Shown here in pieces: positions 27,330 to 35,954 of a stretch of 64,000 nucleotides of DNA (position 1 is the stretch's first letter; the number at the start of each line of letters is the position of its first letter). The DNA comes from Nevskiales bacterium (GTDB lineage: Bacteria; Pseudomonadota; Gammaproteobacteria; Steroidobacterales; GCA-2729495), in assembly GCA_011526045.1 (NCBI GenBank), contig WYBE01000002.1, positions 149,209 to 213,208 on the forward strand, in the 5' to 3' direction. The translations under genes and the position numbers were made by a program. The notes beneath the pieces were generated by a model. The model was not told the DNA's origin. It was given only the letters and a program-made list of their open reading frames with translations, and searched no databases.

Positions 27330-29021
27330 TCAGCTCAGGGGCCAGACCTCGGAGAGGTACTTCCAATTGACGAAATAGTACAGCACGAAGGCAACGAAGA
27401 ATATGGCCACCAGCACCACGGTGCCCGGAATGGCGTGATGCGTCGAGCTGCCGTAGACCGGCGCGGTTCCCGCGGACACCGCCGGAAAGCCCAGGTGATT
27501 CTCGTCTTCCGCAAGCTTGCGGCCGAAAAACACCGAGCCGACGGTGACGATCACGTACATCGCCCCGCCCAACGCCGCCAGAATGGCGGACAAGCCGTTG
27601 AGGCCCATCATGAGAAAGGCCGCAGCCGGGTAATCGAACACCATCGGCGCGTCTGCGAAAGTGATGTCCCAGTGGCGCCGTGCTACGCCGAGCGTGCCCG
27701 CACCCATCATGAACATGGAGATGCCGGTCGCGCCGACAGCGAACAGCCACGGCTGTACCTGGGCCATTTTCTTGAACATGACTTCGCGGCGGAAAACCAG
27801 CGGGATCAGCAGGTAAGTGACCCCCATGAAAGCAAGCGTCGTGCCCGCCACCACCGTGCCGTGGAAATGTCCCGGCACGTAAATGGTGTTGTGCATGATC
27901 AGGTTGATCTGCTCGGTGCCGAGCACCACGCCGGAGATGCCGCCGACGAACCCGAACAGCACGAGCGAGAGGAACATGCCGGAGAACGCCGGGTTCGACC
28001 ACGGCGCCTTGCGCAACCACTCGAAGAGCCCGTTGGTGAATCCGCGTGCGCGCTGCGCTGCCTCAATGGCCCCCGGCACCGTCATGCCGTGGATCATGCT
28101 GCCCATGACAGCGAGATACATGGCATAGCTGGTATTGAATATCTTCCACTCGATCGACACGCCCGGCTCGGCCAGCAGGTGGTGCGCGCTCGCCAGCTGC
28201 AGGAAGAAGATGTACAGCAGGAATGCGAAACGGCTGATCTTCTCGGACAGCGGCTTGGCGCCGAGCAGGATGGCGGCGGTCAGGTACCAGACCGAGACGT
28301 GCGCCGAAACGTTGACCTGCTGCGAGGAGTGGCCGAGGCCCCACCACACCAGCTTGTACATCAGTGTGTCGATCGTGCCGACCAGGCCGAGCGACCACAG
28401 GAAAGTCGGAATCAGGATGATGGCGCCGGAGACGATCGTGAACACCGCGATGATGGCGGCCGTCAGGGCACCGAAGGTCACCAGCGGCACCGAGCCCTGG
28501 TAGGTCTTCTCCTCCTTCGCGACAACCAGCGTGGCGAAGAACACGCCGCAGCCGATCAGCGCTCCAACCGCGAAGATGATGATGCCGAGGTAGAACATCG
28601 GCGATGCCTGCAGCGGCACGTAGGAGGTGAACATCACACTCGAGTCGCCCTGCAGCACGGCCACGTTGGTCAGCAACGCGCCGACCAGCATCATCCAGAA
28701 CTGCGTCCAGGCGAGCTTGGGCACCGCAAGACGGCTGTTCAGCACGACGGCGGACGCAAAGTACAGCACCGCGATCTCGAAAAAGATGATCCACACCAGC
28801 AGTGCGTCGAAGCCGTGGGCCGTGAGTGCGAGGTAGAACCAGTCCGGCGGCAGCAGGTGTACCGCCGGCCAGCGGGTGAGCGCAACCGTGAGCGCGAACG
28901 TGCCGCCGATTGCGAGAAACACCACCGCGGCGACCGCATTCCAGCGGATCAGCTTCTCGGCGTCGCGGTTGACCTTCAGCCCCGTGGTCGGACAGGCGCG
29001 AAAGATTGCCGTAGCGCTCAT
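27330..29021 (-). CDS. Heme-copper oxidoreductase subunit I with Tyr-to-Gln active site (likely NO reductase)
   Basis: A 563-residue, about 13-helix catalytic subunit of the B-type (ba3-like) heme-copper family. Haem and CuB ligands are kept: His69 (TAHGFDALL), the CuB pair in SAHHLLAEPG, and HNTIYVPGHFHG for the two haems. The first CuB His is His231, but the segment reads GHSSQQ where ba3 has GHPIVY: the position of the cross-linked Tyr is Gln235 (codon at 28317-28319 confirmed). Without that Tyr, O2 reduction is doubtful, and NO reductases of this superfamily also lack it. So I favour a CuA-type NO reductase over an oxidase. It overlaps subunit II by four bases. Confidence 0.85.
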   Translation of the reverse strand: MSATAIFRACPTTGLKVNRDAEKLIRWNAVAAVVFLAIGGTFALTVALTRWPAVHLLPPDWFYLALTAHGFDALLVWIIFFEIAVLYFASAVVLNSRLAVPKLAWTQFWMMLVGALLTNVAVLQGDSSVMFTSYVPLQASPMFYLGIIIFAVGALIGCGVFFATLVVAKEEKTYQGSVPLVTFGALTAAIIAVFTIVSGAIILIPTFLWSLGLVGTIDTLMYKLVWWGLGHSSQQVNVSAHVSVWYLTAAILLGAKPLSEKISRFAFLLYIFFLQLASAHHLLAEPGVSIEWKIFNTSYAMYLAVMGSMIHGMTVPGAIEAAQRARGFTNGLFEWLRKAPWSNPAFSGMFLSLVLFGFVGGISGVVLGTEQINLIMHNTIYVPGHFHGTVVAGTTLAFMGVTYLLIPLVFRREVMFKKMAQVQPWLFAVGATGISMFMMGAGTLGVARRHWDITFADAPMVFDYPAAAFLMMGLNGLSAILAALGGAMYVIVTVGSVFFGRKLAEDENHLGFPAVSAGTAPVYGSSTHHAIPGTVVLVAIFFVAFVLYYFVNWKYLSEVWPLS

Positions 29022-29569
29022 GATCCTGCGCCTTCCTGCTCAGTGACGTAGATTTTGCCGATCATCGTGTGATGACCCAGGCCGCAGTACTCGTTGCAGA
29101 CAATGCCGTGCTCGCCCAGGGTGGTCGGCGTCACCGTGAATACATGGTCGTAGCCGGGGTGGACCGAGATGTTGATGTTGACCGGCTGCAGCGAGAAGCC
29201 GTGTTGCACGTCGGCAGAGGACAGGTGCATGCGGTAAGCCTTGCCCTTCTCGAGTTCGAGCAGCGGATAGAACTGGAAGGCGCGCGCCAGGAGATACACG
29301 TCGCTGCCCGGCGGTGGCCGGACCACGGGGAAACCTTCCTCCTCGCGGACCGTGTACTGCTCGACCATCGCGTCGACCTTCGCAACGTAGGTCTCCGGAT
29401 TGATCTTGTATGTCTCGTTGGAGAGGTTCTGCTCCCCAAAGACATGCCAGAAAATCATGGTGAAGAACATGATCACGCCCCAGAGGAACGCGATCACCAT
29501 CCAGACGAGTTCGGTCCGGGCAATGGGTTCATTCCACCAGACGCGTACACTCGGCGGCGCTACGGCCAT
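29018..29569 (-). CDS. CuA-containing subunit II
   Basis: A 183-residue subunit II with one N-terminal membrane helix (residues 20-42) and a cupredoxin domain. The binuclear CuA ligands are complete: His123, Cys158, Glu160, Cys162, His166 and Met169 (CNEYCGLGHHTM), with the spacing of Thermus ba3. CuA takes electrons from cytochrome c or a cupredoxin in the periplasm and passes them to the haem of subunit I. The single-helix form is typical of B-type enzymes. It couples to subunit I by an ATGA overlap. Confidence 0.93.
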   Translation of the reverse strand: MAVAPPSVRVWWNEPIARTELVWMVIAFLWGVIMFFTMIFWHVFGEQNLSNETYKINPETYVAKVDAMVEQYTVREEEGFPVVRPPPGSDVYLLARAFQFYPLLELEKGKAYRMHLSSADVQHGFSLQPVNINISVHPGYDHVFTVTPTTLGEHGIVCNEYCGLGHHTMIGKIYVTEQEGAGS

Positions 29570-29585
29570 GCTCGTGATCCTCAGG

Positions 29586-29756
29586 TCAGGGAGCGACGGG
29601 AATCGAGATGATGTCCATGATTCCCCAGATCAGGTAGAGAATCGCGGGCGAAGCAACCCCGATGAACAACAGCAGGAAGTGGTTGTCCATCAGGCGTTGC
29701 ATGAAGGGAATCGGCTCGTCGTCGGGTGAGGTCTTTTCTTCGTCAGGCTTGGCCAT
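29586..29756 (-). CDS. Single-helix small subunit of the heme-copper enzyme
   Basis: A 56-residue protein with an acidic N-terminal tail and one membrane helix (LLLFIGVASPAILYLIWGIMD). It resembles in size the subunit IIa of ba3 oxidases. GGAG seven bases before the ATG supports the start at 29756. It begins the likely operon and ends 16 bp before subunit II. Confidence 0.75.
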   Translation of the reverse strand: MAKPDEEKTSPDDEPIPFMQRLMDNHFLLLFIGVASPAILYLIWGIMDIISIPVAP

Positions 29757-29879
29757 ATCCGCTCCAGTCGCAATCCCCATGCACAGACGCTTCCCGGAAA
29801 CGGCAGTAACCGGGACCGTTGCCTCCGCGTCTCAATGCCGCCAAGGCTAGTCATCCCCCCCCTGTCGCAGATATCAGAA

Positions 29880-30062
29880 CTAACCCGTATACCGGCGGAT
29901 CAGGGCAAAGGTCACGGTGGCCATGCCGAACAGCAGTACGAAGAAGATCAGCGAACGGTATTCGAAGCGCCGACCTGCGAGTCGCTCGGCCGCATCCAGC
30001 AACCGGTCTGCAACGAGGTACAGGACCGCTGCCGTCAGCGTGAACCACAGAATCTGCATCAT
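29880..30062 (-). CDS. Small two-helix membrane protein
   Basis: A 60-residue protein with two hydrophobic helices (residues 3-20 and 37-57) and a basic loop between (RLAGRRFEYRS). Its ATG overlaps the aminotransferase stop by four bases, which supports translation by coupling. I do not recognise a family. It may be part of the aminotransferase transcript or lead into the reductase cluster, 123 bp further on. Confidence 0.55.
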   Translation of the reverse strand: MMQILWFTLTAAVLYLVADRLLDAAERLAGRRFEYRSLIFFVLLFGMATVTFALIRRYTG

Positions 30063-31174
30063 TGCGCCGGCGAAGCGTAATGGCTCCGCAGCGCCTGGTC
30101 AAACGCGCGCATCTGCGCGACCGTCCCCATGCTCACCCGGCACCAGGTCTGGTACGGAGCGAACGGCCGGCCGAGCGAGAAGCCTCGCTCGCGCATCGCC
30201 GCGATGAACTCCCCGACCGGCCGTCCCGTGTCGAAGAAGACAAAGTTGACGGCAGTCGGGGCATAGCGAAGCCCGAGATCGTCGAGGGCGGTCAAGGTGA
30301 TCGCCCGGGCCTCGGCGATGCTTTGCCGGCTCGACGCCTGGAAGGCCGCGTCCGTGTAGCTCGCGGCAGCCGCAGCCAGCCCGAGACTCGAGGGCGCCGT
30401 CAGCCTGAGCCTGGCCAGACCCTCGATGATGTCCGGGCGTGCCAGTGCGTAGCCGATGCGCAGCCCCGCCAGACCATGCAGCTTGGAGAAGGTACGCGCG
30501 ATGATCACGTTGTCGCCTGCATGCACGCGCGCCACCGCAGAGTGCGCCGCCGCGTCCGGCAGAAACTCCAGGTATGCCTCGTCCACCAGGACGGTCGCGC
30601 GACCCGCGGTCGTCGCGATGAACTCGTTCAACTCCGTGCCGGTCACCATCGTGCCGGTCGGATTGTTCGGGTTGCATACATATATAAGGCGCGTCTTCGG
30701 CGAGACCGCCGCCGCCATGGCCCTGAGATCGTGGCGCAGATCAGCGTCGAGGGGAATCTCGCGAACGCTCGCCCCGACCGCGCGCCCGTGATCGGCCGTC
30801 AGCGAGAACGTCGGCGCAGCAGTCACCAACTCGCCTTGCCCGAGTCCGTAGACGATCGCAGCGAGATGCAGGATCTCGGACGAACCGGCGCCGATCAGCA
30901 CATGGCGCGGGGTAAGCCCCTCCCGCTCGGCGATCTGTGCCTTGAAGGCCATCTCCTCCGCAATCGGGTACATCCAGCTGTCACCGGTCGCTGCGGCGAT
31001 CGCCGCACGCGCCGCCGGCCCCGGACCATGCGGATTCTCGTTGCCGGCGAGGCGGATCCGGCCTGATGCAGAGCGCACCGCGGCAGGTGCCTGTGCGGAT
31101 GCCGGCAACACGGATGCGCAGGCGGCAGCGACGACGGCGCGGGAAGCCGCGAGCAAGGCCCGGCGTGACCACAT
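30059..31174 (-). CDS. Putatively exported HisC-like class I/II aminotransferase
   Basis: A 371-residue fold-type I PLP enzyme of the histidinol-phosphate aminotransferase group: CNPNNPTG, the Asp in VDEAYLEF and the PLP Lys in RTFSKLHGLAGLRIG are present. The N-terminus MWSRRALLAASRAVVAAACASVLPASAQA reads as a Tat or Sec signal, unexpected for HisC and for a PLP enzyme outside the cytoplasm. A subgroup of annotated aminotransferases carries such signals; substrates are unknown. It is not next to his genes. Confidence 0.85.
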   Translation of the reverse strand: MWSRRALLAASRAVVAAACASVLPASAQAPAAVRSASGRIRLAGNENPHGPGPAARAAIAAATGDSWMYPIAEEMAFKAQIAEREGLTPRHVLIGAGSSEILHLAAIVYGLGQGELVTAAPTFSLTADHGRAVGASVREIPLDADLRHDLRAMAAAVSPKTRLIYVCNPNNPTGTMVTGTELNEFIATTAGRATVLVDEAYLEFLPDAAAHSAVARVHAGDNVIIARTFSKLHGLAGLRIGYALARPDIIEGLARLRLTAPSSLGLAAAAASYTDAAFQASSRQSIAEARAITLTALDDLGLRYAPTAVNFVFFDTGRPVGEFIAAMRERGFSLGRPFAPYQTWCRVSMGTVAQMRAFDQALRSHYASPAQ

Positions 31175-31402
31175 GGCATTCACGATCTCTACCCCCCACA
31201 CATTTTTTTTTCGCTCGGACCGACACCCAGTGCGCCGCGTAGCGCCTGGATTTATTCGGCCGGGTTATGGCGGGATAACAACAACGCCGTTCACCGTAAC
31301 CCGACGTCTTTGTACCTTACCAGCCGGGCTTCCATAAGGCGACGGCGACAGGACTCCCATACCGGGGCCGGCGGCCGCGACGACCGTAGCGTGACAGGCC
31401 GC

Positions 31403-32206
31403 ATGACACACCCCGCCGCACCACTGCAACGGACCGACGCGACCGCGATGCCAACGCTGGCCGACGCATTGCGACCGTTCGCGTCCGGTGATGAAGACTC
31501 CCGCCACCATGCAGTCCGGCACTGCAACCTGCTGCTGGCGCAACGCCCGGCCGCCGAGCGCGTGGAGTGGGCACTGGCGAACCTGCCCGGGCAACACATC
31601 CTGACTTCCAGCTTCGGCGTGCAGGCCGCGGTGTCGCTGCATCTGGTCACGCGGCTGCGCCCGGAAATACCGATCGTGTTCATCGACACGGGTTACCTGT
31701 TCCCGGAGACCTATCGTTTCGTGGATGAGCTCACCGACCGGCTTGCCCTGAACCTCAAGGTCTACCGCAGCCCGATGAGCGCCGCGTGGCAGGAGGCACG
31801 CTTCGGGCGGCGCTGGGAGCAGGGACTCGCCAGCCTGGAGGCCTACAACCGCGACAACAAGGTCGAGCCGATGCAGCATGCATTGCGGGAACTCGACGTC
31901 GGCACGTGGTTCGCGGGGTTGCGTCGCTCGCAGTCAGCCAGCCGTGAAGCGGTGGAGATCGTCAGTTGGGCGGGCGGCGAGCGCTGCAAGGTCCATCCGA
32001 TCGCCGACTGGAGCGATCGCGACGTGCATCGCTATCTCGTGCAAAACCGCCTGCCCTACCATCCGCTGCGCGAGCGCGGCTACATCTCGATCGGCGATGC
32101 TCACAGCACACGCCCGCTGCACGAAGTCGAACACGCCGGCCAGACCCGCTTCGCCGGCCTGAAGCGCGAGTGCGGGCTGCACGAGATCGACCTCTCCGGG
32201 CTGTAG
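31403..32206 (+). CDS. cysH: PAPS reductase CysH
   Basis: A 267-residue adenylyl-sulfate reductase-family protein: SSFGVQAAVSLHL (PP-loop), IVFIDTGYLFPETYRF, GLRRSQSASR and the C-terminal KRECGLH with the catalytic Cys. It lacks the Cys-Cys plus CxxC set of [4Fe-4S] APS reductases, so it is the thioredoxin-dependent type that reduces PAPS to sulfite. A later Met (31448) would give 252 residues, closer to the usual 240-250. It stands alone, convergent with cysB. Confidence 0.92.
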   Translation: MTHPAAPLQRTDATAMPTLADALRPFASGDEDSRHHAVRHCNLLLAQRPAAERVEWALANLPGQHILTSSFGVQAAVSLHLVTRLRPEIPIVFIDTGYLFPETYRFVDELTDRLALNLKVYRSPMSAAWQEARFGRRWEQGLASLEAYNRDNKVEPMQHALRELDVGTWFAGLRRSQSASREAVEIVSWAGGERCKVHPIADWSDRDVHRYLVQNRLPYHPLRERGYISIGDAHSTRPLHEVEHAGQTRFAGLKRECGLHEIDLSGL

Positions 32207-32286
32207 AACGGCAGCGACCAGCGACTTGCCGCCCCGGGAGCATGCATTGATGCCAGCGGGCTCCCCGGCCGCTTTTCAACAGCGCG

Positions 32287-33282
32287 CTAGTGCGCCACTG
32301 GTCCGCCGCGCAGTGGCACCTGGACTCCGGCAAACAGCGCATCGACTTCCGCCTGTGACGGCAGCTCCGCGGCGCGCCTCACCAGTTCGACCGGCAACTG
32401 CGGTGCAAACAACGCGATGAATTCCGTCATGTAGCCGCGCAGCACCGTGTCACGCCGGAACCCGAGCCAGGTGGTGACGCGCGGAAACAGCCCGACGGCA
32501 TCGATCGCCACGAGGTCTTTCTGGTCGGCCTTCTCGAACGCCATCGAGGCAACGACGCCGACCCCCATCCCCATGCGGACATAGGTCTTGATGATGTCGG
32601 CGTCGCGCGCCGTGAATACGACCTGTGGCTCCAGGTCGTGCTCGGCGAAAGCGCGCTTGAACGAAGACTCACCGGTTGCACTGAACACGTAGGTGATCAG
32701 CGGATAGGACGCGAGCGCCGCGACGTCCACCCTGCCCTCGTGCCGGGTCAGCGGATGGTTTTTCGGCACGAGAATGATCCGGTCCCACTCGTAGCAGGGC
32801 AAGGTCACCAGCGTCGGGAAGAGCTGCTGCGAACCAGTCACGATCGCGAAGTCGGCCCGATTGGCGCCGACGAGCTCCGCGATCTGCTCGGAGGTCCCCT
32901 GGTGCAGCTCGAGACTGACCTTCGGATAGCGCTCGCGGAATTCGCGGATCACCTCGGGCAGGACATAGCGTGCCTGAGTGTGCGTCGTCGCGATCGACAG
33001 CGTGCCTTCCTGTTCGCCGGAAAGCTCCCGCGCCAGGCTGCGGATGTTCTGCGCCTCGCGCATGATCTTGCGCGCCCGCGCGATGACGTCCCGGCCGGCA
33101 GGCGTGATGGCGGCGAGGCTCTTGCCCTTGCGGGTGAACAACTGCACGCCCAGTTCCTGTTCGAGCAGCTTGAGCTGCTTGCTGATTCCCGGCTGGCTCG
33201 TATAGAGCCGTTCAGCGGCCGAAGTGATGTTCAGTCCACTATCAGCTATAGCCAGTAAGTACTTGAGTTGCTGAAGAGTCAT
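32287..33282 (-). CDS. cysB: CysB-type LysR regulator
   Basis: A 331-residue LysR-family regulator. The HTH is in LQQLKYLLAIADSGLNITSAAERLYTSQPGISKQ, and the effector domain has TTHTQARYVLPEVI, typical of CysB/Cbl with its acetylserine pocket. It would activate the sulfur assimilation genes around it under sulfur limitation. The Met at 33282 begins the conserved HTH region. It is divergent from cysG, with a 197-bp shared control region. Confidence 0.94.
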   Translation of the reverse strand: MTLQQLKYLLAIADSGLNITSAAERLYTSQPGISKQLKLLEQELGVQLFTRKGKSLAAITPAGRDVIARARKIMREAQNIRSLARELSGEQEGTLSIATTHTQARYVLPEVIREFRERYPKVSLELHQGTSEQIAELVGANRADFAIVTGSQQLFPTLVTLPCYEWDRIILVPKNHPLTRHEGRVDVAALASYPLITYVFSATGESSFKRAFAEHDLEPQVVFTARDADIIKTYVRMGMGVGVVASMAFEKADQKDLVAIDAVGLFPRVTTWLGFRRDTVLRGYMTEFIALFAPQLPVELVRRAAELPSQAEVDALFAGVQVPLRGGPVAH

Positions 33283-33327
33283 AGGTTGATCGCAGGACAG
33301 TGCCGGGCCCGTTGAAAACCGGCTGTA

Positions 33328-33356
33328 TATATCCATTCGTTAGAAAGCCATGTCAA
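33328..33356 (-). promoter_or_regulatory. Sigma-70-like promoter of cysB
   Basis: On the minus strand TTGACA (33351-33356) and GATATA (33328-33333) stand 17 bp apart, close to consensus, about 45 bp before the cysB start. The shared region with cysG would also be the place for CysB binding, but I see no clear operator pair. Confidence 0.7.
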
Positions 33357-33479
33357 TCGGCTCTGCTAGACCGATGCACCAGTTCCTTATTCCCTGGAGG
33401 CATTTCCGCAGAATCGCTAACCATTTTTCAGCGCCGGGACCGTGGCCTACGCTACGGGCCCGCAATCGGATGGACGGGC

Positions 33480-34925
33480 ATGGAATTCTTTCCCTTATTC
33501 GCGAGGCTGCAGGGCGAACCCTGCCTGCTGGTCGGCGCCGGTGAGGTGGCCGCACGCAAGGCACGGGCATTGCTCGATGCGGGCGCGCAGCTCACGGTCA
33601 ACGCACCGCGTTGCGGGCCGTCCATGCAGGCGCTGCTGCAGGCCAACCCGGCCGTGCACTGGCAGCAAGGGCCGTTCGACCCAGGCCTCCTCGCCACGCA
33701 CCTGCTGGTGCTCGCCGCCACCTCGGATCCGGCGACCAACCGGGCGGTCGCCACGGCCGCGCGCGCAGCGCGGCGCCTGTGCAACGTGGCCGATGACGGC
33801 GCTGCATCGAGCGTCCTCCTGCCAGCCGTTGTCGACCGCTCGCCCCTGCTCGTCGCCATCTCGAGCGGCGGGCACGCCCCGTTGCTCGCGCGCGCCCTGC
33901 GCCAGCGGCTCGAACAATGGCTCCCGCTACGCCTCGGCGCGCTCGCGCGCTGGTCCGGTCGCTGGCGTGCAACGGTTCGTGCCCGGGTTCGCGACCCGGC
34001 CGCACGCCGGCGCCTGTGGGAACAACTGCTCGGTGGCGCGGCCGCCGCCCGCGTACTGGAGGACGATGAGGCCGGTGCCGACGCACTCGCCATGGCGTAC
34101 CTCGACGGGCCACCGCTGACCGCGGCCGACGGCCAGGCCTGGCTCGTCGGTGCGGGGCCGGGCGATCCCGATCTCATCTCCGTGCGTGGCCTGCAGATCC
34201 TGCGGGAGGCCGATGTCGTCCTGCACGACCGCCTGGTCGATCCGCGACTGCTGCGTGCAGCCCGCCGGGAGGCCGAGATCATCTGCGTCGGAAAAACGGG
34301 CGGTGGCATCTCCACCAGCCAGGCGGACATCAACCGGCTGCTGATCAGCCGCGTACGCGCCGGCCGGCGCGTGTGCCGCCTGAAGGGCGGTGACCCGTTC
34401 ATCTTCGGCCGCGGCGGCGAGGAAGCGCTCGCGCTCGCGGCCGCAGGACTGCGCTACGAGATCGTGCCGGGTATCACCGCGGCGAATGGCTGCGCCGCTG
34501 CCGCCGGCATCCCGCTCACTCACCGCGGCCGCGCCGCAGCGCTCACGCTGGTGACCGCGCGGGCGGCGGCCGACGGCGACGCGCCGGACTGGTCACACCT
34601 CGCGGTGAGCGGGGCGACCCTGACAATCTACATGGGCGGAAGCCGGGTCGAGGACATTTGCAGTGAACTGATGCGTCACGGCCGCGCCGGGGATACACCG
34701 GCCGCACTGATCAGCAACGGCACGCTGCCCGGCCAGGAGGTGCTCCGCGGCACGCTGGCCGACATCGGCGCGCGCTGCCGCGTCTGCCGCAGTCTTTCGC
34801 CCGCGCTGCTGATCGTCGGCGAAACCGTCGCGTTACCCACGGCGCTCGCGCAGACGCGAAGGCAGCCTGGCAGCGCCGCGCTGGACGATCCATTGCCGGC
34901 GCCTGCATTCGGTGCCGTTGGATAA
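33480..34925 (+). CDS. cysG: Multifunctional siroheme synthase CysG
   Basis: A 481-residue fusion of the precorrin-2 dehydrogenase/ferrochelatase domain (MEFFPLFARLQGEPCLLVGAGEVAARKA; DRSPLLVAISSGGHAPLLAR) and the SAM uroporphyrinogen-III C-methyltransferase domain from about residue 225 (AWLVGAGPGDPDLISVRGLQ; RLKGGDPFIFGRGGEE). It makes siroheme for sulfite reductase from uroporphyrinogen III. The start at 33480 gives the family N-terminus. It begins the cys-hem gene run. Confidence 0.95.
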   Translation: MEFFPLFARLQGEPCLLVGAGEVAARKARALLDAGAQLTVNAPRCGPSMQALLQANPAVHWQQGPFDPGLLATHLLVLAATSDPATNRAVATAARAARRLCNVADDGAASSVLLPAVVDRSPLLVAISSGGHAPLLARALRQRLEQWLPLRLGALARWSGRWRATVRARVRDPAARRRLWEQLLGGAAAARVLEDDEAGADALAMAYLDGPPLTAADGQAWLVGAGPGDPDLISVRGLQILREADVVLHDRLVDPRLLRAARREAEIICVGKTGGGISTSQADINRLLISRVRAGRRVCRLKGGDPFIFGRGGEEALALAAAGLRYEIVPGITAANGCAAAAGIPLTHRGRAAALTLVTARAAADGDAPDWSHLAVSGATLTIYMGGSRVEDICSELMRHGRAGDTPAALISNGTLPGQEVLRGTLADIGARCRVCRSLSPALLIVGETVALPTALAQTRRQPGSAALDDPLPAPAFGAVG

Positions 34926-34948
34926 ATCAACCCGTGAAGGAGCCTGTG

Positions 34949-35917
34949 ATGATCTACAACAACATTCTGGAAACCATCGGCCGAACGCCGATCGTGCGCC
35001 TGAACCGTATCGCGCCGAAGCACGTAGAGATGTACGTCAAGGTCGAGGCGTTCAACCCGGCGGGGTCCGTGAAGGACCGGCTGGCACTGGCCGTCATCGA
35101 AGACGCCGAGCGGCGCGGCACGATCAGGCGCGGCCAGACCGTCGTGGAAGCGACCTCCGGCAACACCGGCATCGCGCTCGCGATGGTATGCGCCGCCCGG
35201 GGCTATCCCTTCGTCGCGACCATGGCGGAGACCTTCTCGGTGGAACGGCGCAAGATCATGCGCGCCTTCGGCGCCAAGGTGATCCTGACGCCCGCGGCCG
35301 AGCGTGGCACCGGCATGGTGCGCCGGGCGGAGGAACTCGCGCGGCGACACGGCTGGTTCCTTGCCCGACAGTTCGAGAATCCGGCGAACCCGGCGTACCA
35401 CCGCCAGACCACCGGCGCGGAAATCCTGCAGGATTTCGCCGGGCGACGCCTCGATTTCTGGGTCACGGGCTGGGGCACGGGCGGCACGCTCACCGGCGCC
35501 GGGGAATTGCTGCGGCTGGCGCGCCCGGACGTGAAGATCATCGCGACAGAGCCGGCCGTGGCCTCTCTGCTCGGCGGCGGCGAGTGGAAGCCGCACAGGA
35601 TCCAGGGCTGGGCGCCGGATTTCCTGCCCGATGTGCTCAATCGCGAGTTGCACGACGCGCTGCTGCCGGTCACCGACGAGGACGCGAAAGCTGCCGCGCG
35701 CCGCCTGGCCGCCGAGGAAGGCATCTTTGCCGGGCTCTCGGCCGGCGGCACGCTCGCGGCCGCGCTGCAGGTTGCCGGGAAGGCGCAGCCGGGATCCGTT
35801 ATCCTCGCGATGCTCCCGGACACGGGCGAGCGTTACCTCTCCACCTACCTCTGCGACGATATTCCCGATGGCTCCGACGATGAGTGGCTTGCCGGGGTCG
35901 AGGTGGCGGCCGCATAG
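34949..35917 (+). CDS. cysK: Cysteine synthase (O-acetylserine sulfhydrylase)
   Basis: A 322-residue fold-type II PLP enzyme: the PLP Lys is in NPAGSVKDRLA, the substrate loop is EATSGNTGIALA, and the phosphate-binding loop is GWGTGGTLTGAG. It forms cysteine from O-acetylserine and sulfide. AAGGAG seven bases ahead supports the ATG at 34949. Close to both CysK and CysM; the length fits CysK. It lies 23 bp after cysG. Confidence 0.93.
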   Translation: MIYNNILETIGRTPIVRLNRIAPKHVEMYVKVEAFNPAGSVKDRLALAVIEDAERRGTIRRGQTVVEATSGNTGIALAMVCAARGYPFVATMAETFSVERRKIMRAFGAKVILTPAAERGTGMVRRAEELARRHGWFLARQFENPANPAYHRQTTGAEILQDFAGRRLDFWVTGWGTGGTLTGAGELLRLARPDVKIIATEPAVASLLGGGEWKPHRIQGWAPDFLPDVLNRELHDALLPVTDEDAKAAARRLAAEEGIFAGLSAGGTLAAALQVAGKAQPGSVILAMLPDTGERYLSTYLCDDIPDGSDDEWLAGVEVAAA

Positions 35918-35954
35918 CGGCCGGCCCGCGGCTGACGGCGGCCTCGTGTCCGCG

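Noticed and set aside
27435..29051. A 538-codon open frame on the plus strand
   Set aside because: It is fully antisense to heme-copper subunit I; the His/Asp/Glu-rich composition is typical of antisense to membrane-protein genes.
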